Shown in pieces: positions 34,286 through 44,624 of a DNA stretch of 64,000 bases. Made by a program: the position numbers and the translations under genes. This DNA comes from Anaeramoeba flamelloides (taxonomy: Eukaryota; Metamonada; Anaeramoebidae), in contig JANTQA010000023.1 of NCBI GenBank assembly GCA_027625915.1, positions 8,184,001 through 8,248,000 on the forward strand. The letters run 5' to 3'. The notes under the pieces were generated by a model. The model searched no databases. It saw only the letters and a list, made by a program, of their open reading frames with translations, and was not told where the DNA came from. Every line of letters starts with the position of its first letter. Position 1 is the first letter of the stretch.

Positions 34286-35236
34286 ATGAAATATTCAAAT
34301 TTTCTTTTATTTTTGGTGTCACTGGCCTTTTTTGAAACCATTATTTCTTTAGAAAACAAAGAAGAAACCAACATTCAAAAAAAAGGAGGAGAAAAAGTAG
34401 AAGGAGTCAATGAAGAAGCAAAAAAATACGAAGAAGAAGTAAAAGAGGAAGAGGAAGAAGAATACTTTGTGTTTGAATCAGAAAAACTGAATTGCACAGA
34501 ATTTGGGATCTATGATCCACCAACAAACTCGTGTCTTTGTGCTCTTGACTATACTGGTGAAACGTGTTCCGAAAAGAGGAGCATTGATTGTAACATCACT
34601 TTAGAGTACCCGGATCTTGATTGTAAAAACTATGTTGATGGCGATGGCGACGGATCAAATCTAAATAGCTGTTTAGACACAAGCCCATCAAGGCCGTGTT
34701 TAATCGAAAAAGAAAAAAATAAGGTGCTTTTTGGATTTAAATTGAGCTGCAAATTTTCAGAGAGCAGGAACCAAAGCGAAGCAAATTTTGACTATTATGT
34801 TGAAAACGGTGATCAAAGCTTCGCCTTGTCTGAAGAGCCAGACGATGCCGATTTTTATCTCCAAGTCTATGATTTATTGAACCCCTACAAAAAAACAAAT
34901 CTTTTATATCAAAGCGGCGTGTGGACACAAGAAAAGCTTCTAGGAGAGCAAGTAATTGAAATTGGTGTCGACCTTTCAACCTACCCAGATAGCCTCTGGA
35001 CCGGTGGGCGTCTTTACACAGAAACTCAGATCGGCTTTGAGGGCTGTAATAATTGCCAAGTGTTTCAGCAATACATCGATGTGTCTGGGCTTTTAGACAT
35101 TGAAAAATTGCAAAAAACTTCACCCCTGAACAAAGCTGCTTTAATTATACCAATTGTTTGTTTGGTGTTATTTATCCCTCTTTGGATTTGGAAAAGAAAA
35201 AAGGTTACAAAAAAAAGAAAACCCAAGACTGACTAA
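34286..35236 (+). CDS. Single-pass type I membrane protein with an EGF-like segment (316 aa)
   Basis: Starts at the ATG giving MKYSNFLLFLVSLAFFETII, a typical signal peptide; the preceding in-frame codons begin with TTG and are ignored. An acidic Glu/Lys-rich stretch follows (to about residue 70). Next is a Cys-rich segment with EGF-like spacing (NSCLCALDYTGETC). The ectodomain of ~180 residues has more Cys pairs and N-glycosylation sites (NCT, NIT, NQS). Near the C terminus is one hydrophobic helix (ALIIPIVCLVLFIPLWIW), followed by a short Lys/Arg tail that fits an inside orientation. Codons are less A+T-rich than the surroundings, which supports a real gene. The ectodomain family is not recognised. 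It is probably a cell-surface or endomembrane protein of lineage-specific type. Confidence 0.75.
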   Translation: MKYSNFLLFLVSLAFFETIISLENKEETNIQKKGGEKVEGVNEEAKKYEEEVKEEEEEEYFVFESEKLNCTEFGIYDPPTNSCLCALDYTGETCSEKRSIDCNITLEYPDLDCKNYVDGDGDGSNLNSCLDTSPSRPCLIEKEKNKVLFGFKLSCKFSESRNQSEANFDYYVENGDQSFALSEEPDDADFYLQVYDLLNPYKKTNLLYQSGVWTQEKLLGEQVIEIGVDLSTYPDSLWTGGRLYTETQIGFEGCNNCQVFQQYIDVSGLLDIEKLQKTSPLNKAALIIPIVCLVLFIPLWIWKRKKVTKKRKPKTD

Positions 35237-35942
35237 TCATTTTATCCAATCAATTAATGACGGGAGTAGTATAACGGGATTATTTTTAATCCCTAAAAAG
35301 CCCAAAATCCAACGGTGATATCAATGAAAAATTAGATTCTTTTTATTGATGAGTACTATTGATTTTTCCAGTTTAACAATGGGCTTTTTAATAAAAAAAA
35401 TGTGTGAATATGTGAGTTTTTTTTTTTGATCAAAACCCCACTCTTAGTTTTTTCAGATTTTTGTTAATTCTGTGAAAATAAAGTTAGATAATTTACTGTT
35501 ATTTATGGAATTTTGATCAGGAAGGTGGGGTTTTGAGAAATCGCAAATTTGTTTTTTCATTTTTTTGTTTTTTTGATTTTTTTTTTTGTTTTTTTGATTG
35601 CTAAATTTACTAAAGGGTTAAACTTGATAAATTTATAATATCAAATCAATATCCAAATTTGAACGGTTAATGACTACATGATAATTTAGATATTTATATA
35701 TGAAATTGGAATATATTTTTTCATTTTTTACCAATATTTTCAAATTGATCAGAAAAAAAAGAATTTCTGGGGCTTTTGAAATTTAATGTATTTTAGTTTT
35801 GACTTTCATTTTATAAAACCATTTTCTGTTATCCAAATTTGAAACAACAATAAAAAATAATGATTTAATTTTGAAAATTTTTTTTGATAAATTTGAGGTT
35901 TTTTATATTATATTACAGGTATGGTATTACTTTTTATTATAT
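35237..35942. other. 3' flank with a small inverted repeat
   Basis: CAAAACCCCAC near 35433 and GTGGGGTTTTG near 35525 are inverted copies about 100 bp apart. Otherwise the stretch is featureless. Confidence 0.5.
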
Positions 35943-36025
35943 AGAAGAGTTACTAAGGGGAAAAAATCAAGTTGTTACTTACTAATACTGAGATATTGAA
36001 ATTTTCGAGTCAAAGTAACTTGAAT
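35943..36025 (+). repeat. Dispersed repeat shared with 58.45-58.53 kb
   Basis: GAAGAGTTACTAAGG, then ATCAAGTTGTTACTTA and GAGATATTGAAA, match the order of words at 58448-58530. No function assigned. Confidence 0.5.
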
Positions 36026-36229
36026 TTAATAAAAAAAATGCAGGGAAACAATCATTAACTGTTAAGGAAATTTAACTTTCTTGTTGCCAAAGGTGAATTT
36101 TTTTTTTTTAATAATCAATTATTTTTTTAAAATTTTCCATTATGATTAATAGGAAATACGTAGATTAATATAAAAATTGTGAGAATAGTTGATATTTTTA
36201 TGAAGTAGATCTAATCAATTTATTTATTA

Positions 36230-36600
36230 TCTTGGAAATTGAAAATCTCAAATTCTTAATTAAGCAGTGAGAATAAATAATAATGACTGGTTTTGATCTC
36301 CAATTGAAGATCAAATGAAATTTCATTAGGAATCAAGATGATATTTCTAAAAACAAAATCACACTTTTGATAACATTGAAATAACATATTTTTCCTATAT
36401 GACAATTTATCTTGAAAAAAAAAGAAAAACAAACAAGATATCAAAAAAAAAATAAGAAAAAAGAAAACAGTAAAAAGTAAAATGTAAAAAAATTATTTCA
36501 ATTTGGAAATTTTATAATTAATTTTTTTTCTTCAAATATCTCTTTAAAACCCTTTAAATTCAGGTTATTCACCCCTTACAACTACCCCTTTAAATTGATT
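36230..36600 (+). mobile_element. Family R element, copy 2 (partial)
   Basis: Contains TTGAAGATCAAATGAAATTT and ends with a CCCTTACAACTACCCCTTT-like terminus, as other R copies do. The left end is unclear. Confidence 0.45.
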
Positions 36601-36961
36601 ATGATTTTATTTAAAATAGCAAAAGAAATGACATCTGACAAACTGCTCCTTTTCAACTAGACATTCTTGAAAAATAAAAACTCTAAAGTACAAATTGCTT
36701 AATAAAAAGGTTTCGGTTTTGATTGTAAGTATCCTTAATGGAAATCTGTGGTTTTTTTTTTTTTTTATTAATTTTTGTTTTTTAAAAATTACAAAATAGA
36801 TATTAAAATGAACCCTATTCCAAAATTTGGACACGCCCAAAAATCAGTAATAGGCAAAAAAATCTCAATATATTTAATTTTTCGAAAAAATATTTTAACA
36901 CATTGAAGTTACCCGATAATTATTTTTTTATAATTAATCAATTTTATAGAAATAAAAGAAT
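36601..36961. other. Intergenic, no gene seen
   Basis: A+T-rich. The minus-strand frame at 36607-36840 is not protein-like. Confidence 0.45.
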
Positions 36962-38219
36962 TTATTAGAGGTTTTAATGATAACATATATTATCATGATA
37001 TTAACAATAAAATCGCAGTAATATTAAAAAAATCGCGATTAGTCCAACTTGATCGCGAAAAACCATAAAATCGCGATAAACAACATTATCGCGAAAAAAT
37101 GAAAAATTATTTTCATTTCATTTTTAAAAAAAATCTCTTGACTTTTACAAAACCTAAAGATTTTTACAACACTTTCCCCTTTAATAATGTCAGAAAGTGT
37201 TTGTAAGGGTTATGGACTGTCTTCGAGTGTTTGAAAGTTTTGAAAGACAGAAAACTTTTATAAAGTGAATGAGTTTGGTTTGTTGTGGAAAAAAATTTTA
37301 TTCTTTTCATTTTTTTTTTTTAACAAAATATAAAATCTCAAACAAATTTTATGATCAAACTAATAATTACCCATCTCATCAATACACTTGAATACGAATT
37401 ATGTGTTTTCTTAAAATGGAGTTGTTACCTTCACAATTTTAAATAGCCAAAAAGAATAAAGAATAATTTGACTTCTTATTGGTGATCGATCAACAAAAAC
37501 CTCTATGATTCTAATTGTGTTTTCTGTCCAATACAAAGATATGAGTAGAAAAAGAAGAAGAAGACAAGAATTGTCTAAAAAATCTTAATAATTGGTGATC
37601 ATCTGGCAAGGATGTTGTGAAATCTTTTGAAGAGTTATCCAACTCCTTTTAGCTTTCTTAGAAAAAATGAAAATATTGTAACCCAAGAAAACATTCTTTA
37701 AAGAAAAGATTAAGGGTTGGTTGTTTTAGAAGCTAATTATTAAAAGCATTTTCCAACACCACCATTAACTGAAAAAATATTTATTTCACTTTAGTTCTTA
37801 TTGTTGTTGATCTAAAAGGATCGATCGGTTTGTCAACCAACCAAAATGAAAACACAACAAAACTCTTTGATCTGATCCTTGATTGGATCAAGTATCTTTT
37901 TTGTTGTTTTTTCAAAAGAATGACTTTTTGTCACCTAATCTATTTTTTGATCAAAAAAAATTTTTTATTCAAAATATTTCTCAATTAGCCCAAAAACCCA
38001 TCAACTATTATATCGCGATTAAAAAGTAATTACGTTATTTTGGTATTTATCACGATTTTTAAATAATTATAGCGATTTTATAGAATATCGAGATTTGTTA
38101 TATTATCATGATAATATTGAATTATCGCGATTTTCTGATATATCGCGATTTGATGAAAATTATCGCGATTTTTGTAACTTTATCGTGAATTATAGCATGT
38201 TATCATCAAAACCTCTAAT
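36962..38219. mobile_element. TIR element with TCGCGA-rich ends (~1.26 kb)
   Basis: The left TIR TTAGAGGTTTTAATGATAAC and the right TIR (its inverse, ATCATCAAAACCTCTAA) are clear. Just inside each end lie clusters of TCGCGA-type words: about five at 37005-37110 and about eight or nine exact or near copies at 38010-38200. CpG-containing words are otherwise rare here. The interior (37130-37980) has no transposase frame. Such subterminal motif arrays are typical of transposase-binding regions in some DNA transposons. The family is not recognised. Confidence 0.7.
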
Positions 38220-38447
38220 ATGAAACAAAATAAAAAAAAATCAGTTTTTGAAAATGATGAAAAGAGAAGAACAAAAAGGAGTTTGAACAAAAAATGCATC
38301 AACCTATTTGTTAAAATTTTACAAAAGATTATTGATCGATCAAATGTTTCGACATCACCACTATTCGAATCCGATTTTTCTATTGATAACAAAACCCAAC
38401 ACAAAATTAACTTTCTATCAACAATTGAAAAAAAATTTCTGATCTAA
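38220..38447 (+). CDS. Small hypothetical protein (75 aa), abuts the TCGCGA element
   Basis: The frame begins ATGAAACAAAATAAA directly at the transposon's right edge and encodes a basic, helix-friendly protein (KKCINLFVKILQKIIDRSNV, then SPLFESDFSID). The composition is more protein-like than that of neighbouring spurious frames, but no family is recognised. It may be the 3' part of a gene cut by the element, or part of the element's own cargo, or chance. Confidence 0.25.
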   Translation: MKQNKKKSVFENDEKRRTKRSLNKKCINLFVKILQKIIDRSNVSTSPLFESDFSIDNKTQHKINFLSTIEKKFLI

Positions 38448-39967
38448 AAAAATGGATTACTCAGCTGGAAATATGAACTTTAATCAAAATAAAAATGATA
38501 ATAAATGAAATATTTATTTATATTTTCAAAAATATTCCTGAATTGAATGTTAAGTGTATTATTGTTTTTCTTTCAACTGTTGGAACTTTGTCAAATATTT
38601 GGAATATAGTTTAATTCTTGTTTTTTTTCTTTTTTTTTTTTTTTTTATTTTTTTAATATATCTTTTTGCTATTTCAACCCATAAAAAAACTTTGAACTTG
38701 TTATATTTTAAATATTTTTATTAGTTATTATCTAAATAAATAATTCAATGTAAGGAATTAGACTTTACATAAGTCTTCCCCCCCAATAAATATAAATAGA
38801 AATATGTTTTTTTTTATTTGGATATTATCGTTTAGTGTAATTGAACTAATTTTAAAAAACCAAAATATAGATTGTAAAAAGTCATGAAAATTTGATAGGT
38901 CTATTATTGGTGTTTTAAAATTGAAAACCGTTTAAAGAGCTTGTAAAAGAAAACAAAAATTAAAGTAAATTTAATAGTAAATTCCAAGAAAATTTTTTAC
39001 CACTTCTTGAAATTTCAAAATGAAGTCAAAATCTGATTACTACAAATATCAACATTAATTTAAATGAAATTTTCAGAAAGGAATTATTATTTTTAAAAAT
39101 TTTGATCCATTTTTACCCTTTTGAATAATTCCAAGTCCAACATATTTGAAAATTATTTGAAAAAAACAATTATTTTAATTGATAAAAGAAATCTTAATTT
39201 CTCTAAATGAAGTGCTGATAAAACACATTAATAAGAAAACTATTATTTTTTTTTAAAAAAATCAATATTAAAAATAGACCTTTAAATTTCAAAAAAAAAT
39301 CAAAAATTATTTTGTACTTTAAAAAAAGATAAATTTACTTTTTGATTGGTTTTTTCAGAGAAATTTTTTTATTTTTTTCTAACAAAATAATTTACTTCAA
39401 AGTAATCAAACCATTGAATCAAAAAAATTTTTTATAATAAATTTTAAAGCTGTAAAAATATATTTATCATTTATAGAAATTAACTATTTTACAAAAATTT
39501 TGACTCGATTTATTATGTTAATAGAATATTTTGAAGGTTTAGCTTCGATTCTTATCGAAAATATATTTTCAAAATTTAGGTTTAGTTACATTTTTACTAA
39601 TTTTGTTTTTTTTAGTTTTGTTTTTTCAAAATTTTGTTTTTCTTTTTCTTTTTTTTTTGACAATTTTAAATTTTTGTATTTTTTCGATTTTTTTTTCTTT
39701 CTTTTAATTTTTTTTTTTTTTTTTTTTTTTTATCAAAGATAATTTGGAAAACAAACGAAATTTGCAAGATAATCAATCATTAAGAAAATTGAGGTTAAAC
39801 AATTTCTTTTAAAATGAATTTAATTATTAGTAAAAATCTTTATGTTAACTTTTTTTCAGTGAAAGTTCAGTAAAAAAAATTTGGTTATGCTCATTTCAAA
39901 AATTGGACTTTCGCTTTTTTTGATTTTTTGGTTTTAATTTTTTTTAATTTACAAAATAACAAGTTTT
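38448..39967. other. Intergenic, with one arm of the 3.6-kb palindrome family
   Basis: A single arm (TTTTTTACCACTTCTTGAAA) lies near 39001. A C8 run sits near 38779. No gene supported; the frame at 39500-39742 is Phe-rich A+T noise. Confidence 0.5.
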
Positions 39968-40460
39968 TATAAGCTATTTCCAATAATATAGGGCATTTTT
40001 TATTTCAATATTATTTCTTAATATTAATTCAATTATACAAAATGTACAACAATAATATGTTTTTTAACATATCATACTTAATTTCTTGTATTTTGAAGTT
40101 TTATTAATGGATTCTAAATATTTTTTTTTGAATTAAAATTATTTTGCAAAATTTTTAATTTTGAAAAAATAATAGAGTCAAATTTCTCATTTCATTATTT
40201 TTTCGAATTCTTTATTTTTTTCATTTTCACTTTGTTATTATTATTGTCCAAAATTTAACAAAGTTCTGAAGAGATGTGATAAGAAATCAACCAAAAATTC
40301 TTTTGATTCTAAACAATTGAGTTGAATTCGATGGACTTTGGTGGAAAAATTGCTCAGAACAGTTGTACACTTCAATTAAAGAGGTGAGATAAACAAAAAA
40401 AAAAAAAAATAAAAAGGTTTTTTTTTTTTTTTTTTTTCATTCAGTTTGCTTTTTTTAAAT

Positions 40461-40491
<31 letters not shown>

Positions 40492-41175
40492 CACAAAAAA
40501 GTTAATGGGAAAAACAAAAAGTTAATGATCAAATGAAAAACAAAAAATCTAAAGATCAAATCAAAAATATATTGAAGTATGATTTTACACATTATCAAAA
40601 AAAAAAATTGAAAAAAGATCGAACTAAAGATTGTTAAATAGACATTACTAATTTTGGATATTTTTCCAAAAATTAGGGGCAATTTTTTTTTTTTTATTTT
40701 TATTTTTTATTCTTCGAACTTTGATCAATAAACACAAATTTTAATCAAGAGTTTTATTATTATTAATGGATTCGTTTTTTTTTGTCTAAAGTTTTAAGTT
40801 TAATAACTGAATAAAGAATTTATTCTTATATTGATGGATATTATTTTGCCCCACATTTTTGGATGGAGCTTATGTGTATAACAATTTAAAATTGAATCAC
40901 AAACCAGATTTAATTATTTGTTGTTCTTGAATAATAATATATATATAAAAGACTATTTTCAAAATTAGTGGCAAACTTTTTTACTATTATTTTTTTTGTT
41001 TTTTTCATTTGTCTTTAAAACAATAAAAGAATTATACAACATTTTTATTTATTAATCTATATTGGTAATTTCACATAAAATTTGAGTAAAATCTATTGTT
41101 ATTAAAAAAAAAAAAAAATTAAATAATTTTGTTTCTGATGTAAAATCTGCCCCTATTTTTGAAATTTAGCTTATA
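39968..41175. mobile_element. Cluster of GGGGCA-ended TIR elements
   Basis: Ends of the 14.4-kb type occur at 39968 (TATAAGCTATTTCCAA), about 40655 (CCAAAAATTAGGGGCAATT), 40848-40872 (TTGCCCCACATTTTTGG), about 40951 and 41143-41173 (CTGCCCCTATTTTTGAAATT). The pairs 40655/40872 and 40951/41173 would each make elements of about 220 bp; the partner of the 39968 end is unclear. No transposase seen. Confidence 0.5.
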
Positions 41176-41419
41176 TCCCTGAGAACTCCAAATATACTTA
41201 TTATTTTTAAAACAAAATATTTAATTTGAGTTGTTATCAAAGGATTCTAAGATATTAAATTTATAAAAAATTATCTTTAAAAAAAAATTTTTATAATCTA
41301 AAATTGTATATTTACTTACAATTAAAAAATGAAAAAAAAAAAGTTTTTTCAACCTTTGAAAAATTTTCTTTGTTATTGTGATTTTATTATTTTTTGATTC
41401 TAAATTTTGCCAAAAAAAA

Positions 41420-41640
41420 TTTTTTTTTTTTTTTGAAAAGTTTGTCTACACATCAAAAACTACTTAGTTTTGATGATTAAAGCACATCATACTTTACTGG
41501 GATTTTTTTGGCGCCCTTTGCACACCAATATTGCCTAAAATAAACACTCATAAATAATTTAATCTTTGCAAAAAAGATTTTGACATCACATCTAAATTTT
41601 GTTTTGTATATTTCTAATTATTTAATGATAATATTTAGAT
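41420..41640 (+). repeat. Direct repeat, copy 1 (pairs with 42400-42620)
   Basis: TTTTGATGATTAAAGCACAT and CATCATACTTTACTG are identical in the two copies. Both continue to a GACATCACATC/AACATCACATC word about 130 bases later. Confidence 0.65.
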
Positions 41641-41654
41641 ATATATAAACTCTG

Positions 41655-42335
41655 TTTCAGTCAAAGGGCCCAATGTTTTTTTCAAATATCAATTATTTTA
41701 TATAAATGATCTATAAAGAAAAAAAAAGAAATAAGCAGAATAATACAAATCAAAGAATTGTTGATATATGTCCGAATGAAAACTAATTAATCAATAGATT
41801 CTCTGAAAAATTGAAAAACTAGAATTCTTAGTGAACTTTAAGAAAAACAAAAATGTGAAATTTAAACTTCTACTGGTAGTTGAATAATAAATAGAAAACA
41901 ATTTTCACTTCATTTTCCATACTTTTCTTCTAGAAATCAAATCTCCAAACAAAGTTTGTTGGTATTTGAGATCTCTATTGGAAAAAGGAGATGAAAATGA
42001 AGTGAAAATTTTTCACATTTATTAATCAAATATCAAGATCAAAGATCGAATAGAATTCTAATAGAAATCAATATGATTTCTCAAAAATCTTTTAACAGTT
42101 TCAATAACTATAGAATAATACATTTTTACTAAGTCACTATTGATCTTGCAATAAAAAAATTTTTTTGCTACTGAATGAAGTTTTCAAAAAAAAGAAAAAA
42201 AAAACAAAAATGTGCAAAAATGTAAAAATATGATTTCAATTAGCAAAATAAATTTTTTTCTTCTAATATCCATGTAAATACTTTTAATACATGTATTTCA
42301 CCCATTTACAACTGGGTCTTTTTGAATGATAAAAA
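41655..42335 (+). mobile_element. Family R element, copy 3, with a nested palindrome
   Basis: Starts TTTCAGTCAAAGGGCCCAAT and ends with an inverted relative near CAACTGGGTCTTTTTGAATG. The core words AATCAATATGATTTC and CAGTTTCAATAACTATAG fit the family. A ~110 bp fold-back (TTTTCACTTCATTTTCCATA mirrored at about 41990-42012) sits at 41900-42012 and explains the extra length. Confidence 0.55.
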
Positions 42336-42338
42336 GAA

Positions 42339-42640
42339 ATATATATGCAAAATTTCAAAAATAGGGGCAGATTTTTCATCAGAAAAAAATTTGTTCGATT
42401 GTTTTTTTTTTTGAAAAGTTTGTCGAAATTCAAAAAATTCTTAGTTTTGATGATTAAAGCACATCATACTTTACTGAGAATTTTTTGGGGAACTTTACAC
42501 CAGAAAATTGCAATAAATAGTTTATTCGATTAAATAATTTATTCGTTATAAAAGATATTTTAACATCACATCGAAAATTTGTTTCATCTATTGATTACAA
42601 TCTAATAGTAATATATATATATGATTCTAAATAATTAAAA
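42339..42640 (+). repeat. GGGGCA-type end plus direct repeat copy 2
   Basis: AAATTTCAAAAATAGGGGCA at 42345 is the exact inverse of the end at 41143-41166. The stretch 42400-42620 duplicates 41420-41640. The right end of this element was not found. Confidence 0.5.
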
Positions 42641-43159
42641 AAAAAAAAAAAATTAAATTAAATTAGAAAAAAAAATAATATTTTTTTTCAGAAAAACATT
42701 TGTCAGTTTTTTCAACAAAGAATTTTTTTTCAAATTTAATTGAATTAGTTAATAGTTTGAGTTCGATTTATAATTGATTTTTTTTAATTCAACCTATTTT
42801 TTAATTTTTGAATTTTTAAAATTTAACATAAAATAAACGATAATATTGGATAATAGACCATAAATAAAAACTTATTTTCTAAGATCTGGATTAATTTAGA
42901 AGGGTAAAACCCAATTTCCCTAATATATTATTCAAATTTTTACTAATAGCGTAATTCAAAAAAAATATGTAGGTTTCAAAGATTTTTTTATTATCTTTGA
43001 ATAATATTTAAAAGTTTTTTTTTTTATTTTTATTTAAATTTAGGGTTGATTACTTTATCAATTAAAAAAGTTTTTACTTATTTAATGTCAATGTAATAAA
43101 TGAAATTATTTTGCAATTTTTGTATTTTTTTGTTTGTTCAAGTCTTACCTATTACTTAA
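42641..43159. other. Intergenic, no gene seen
   Basis: A+T-rich homopolymer sequence only. Confidence 0.5.
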
Positions 43160-43660
43160 ATAAAATTTTTTAGAAAATTATTCATATTAAACTTTTAATT
43201 TTGACCTTTAGAAATGAATTTCATTTTATCTCTTAATTTAATATTTATTAAAAATCTATCTTAAAAAAAAATTAAATTTTGAGTAATATATTTTTTTATT
43301 TATTTTAGATAATATAATTAAGAATAATATTTTGATTCTTATTATTAATAAATCAATGTATTGGATGTTTTAAATTATTATTATTGTTTTAAAATTTCTT
43401 CTTTAAAAAATTAAAACAAAAATAAAAATCTTTAAAGAAAATGTAAAAATGAATAATAATAATTATTTTTTATTCCAAAAACCACAAAAAAAGAATATAT
43501 ACCATAACTACTTTATCTTTGAATTATTTTGAGTTTTTATTTTAATTAAAATCTGGATTAGAGACAATTTAGAAAATAAATATATAAGTACATCAATACC
43601 CTTTTAAATCTTGTGTTAAATACTTGATGTAATTAAAGCAAATCCGGGGTGCTAAGGCTA
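43160..43660 (-). repeat. Dispersed ~500 bp repeat, inverse of 8658-9150
   Basis: On the minus strand it begins TTAGCACCCCGGATTTGC and runs through the same ordered words as the 8.7-kb copy, ending near AATATGAATAATTTTCT. Confidence 0.6.
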
Positions 43661-44292
43661 ATATACAAGATAAAAATCCCTGAAGGTTTAATATCTCTAA
43701 AATGAAAAAATATTTATCGTAAAAAAAAAGACTTTATTTGATTTATTAAAATTCTTAACAGGAATAGAATCTGTATACAAAAATAAAATACTATAAAATG
43801 AATTTGTTTTTTTTTTTTTGCAAAATTGTAGTAAAATTAAAAGTGTTTCCAAAATATTTTCAAAACATATTTTTCTCTGATCAATAAAAAGAGATCTGAT
43901 CTGAAATTCCTCCAAACCTGGACTAATACCTATTTTTAAAATCTTAAAGCCTATTTCAAGTGAATAGAAAAATCATAGTGATAGAAAATCTCAAAAAAGT
44001 TTATTTTATAGATGTTTACAATCAAATCTCAAGTTGGGCAAATTGAATCTCTTTAAATTTTAGTTTTATTGTGATATTTTTGGTTTTAATCAGCGAATTG
44101 ATTTTTAAAGTTTAGATTTTATTTTTGGAAGGAAAAAAAAATTAGTTTTAAATATATTCGAAAATTCGAAATTTTTTGATCTTTTTTTTACAAAAAAATT
44201 AAAAAAAGTTTTTTCTTTTAATTAAATCATAAAAAAAAAAGCATTAAATTGATTAACCACTTATTAGTTCTTGCAGTTTAAGAGTTATAAAT
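43661..44292. other. Intergenic, no gene seen
   Basis: Nothing supported. The minus-strand frame at 43697-43915 is A+T noise. Confidence 0.45.
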
Positions 44293-44300
44293 AAAAAAAA
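44293..44300 (-). terminator. RNA polymerase III terminator of tRNA-Leu
   Basis: A T8 run on the tRNA strand, beginning three bases past the discriminator base. Confidence 0.8.
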
Positions 44301-44302
44301 CA

Positions 44303-44383
44303 TGCTAATGACAGGACTCGAACCTGCGCGGATACTTCCACTGGGACTTAAATCCAGCGCCTTAACCACTCGGCCACATTAGC
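44303..44383 (-). tRNA. tRNA-Leu(UAA)
   Basis: A class II tRNA of 81 nt on the minus strand. The acceptor arms GCTAATG and CATTAGC pair over 7 bp. The D-arm region reads GTGGCCGAGTGGTTAAGGC (A box). The anticodon loop TTTAAGT gives UAA. The variable arm pairs GGA with TCC. The B box GGTTCGAGTCC follows. No intron; the 3' CCA is not encoded. One A-C mismatch sits next to the anticodon loop. Confidence 0.95.
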
Positions 44384-44624
44384 TTGTGTAAAATGCTCAT
44401 TTTTAATACTTGAGTAAAAATTTTCAAGAAAAAAAACGATTAGTAAAAGAAAAATAAAAATAAATCACCAAAAGACGATAAATCAATCTCTGATTTAGTT
44501 ACGAAGTTCACTGTTCAAATTAATTTTTTATTCCAATTTCTCTCATTCAAATAACAAAATCTCGACAATTCAACCTTTGAAAAATAATAAAGCTGTCATT
44601 TTTTTGAGTTTTATTCACAAAATA

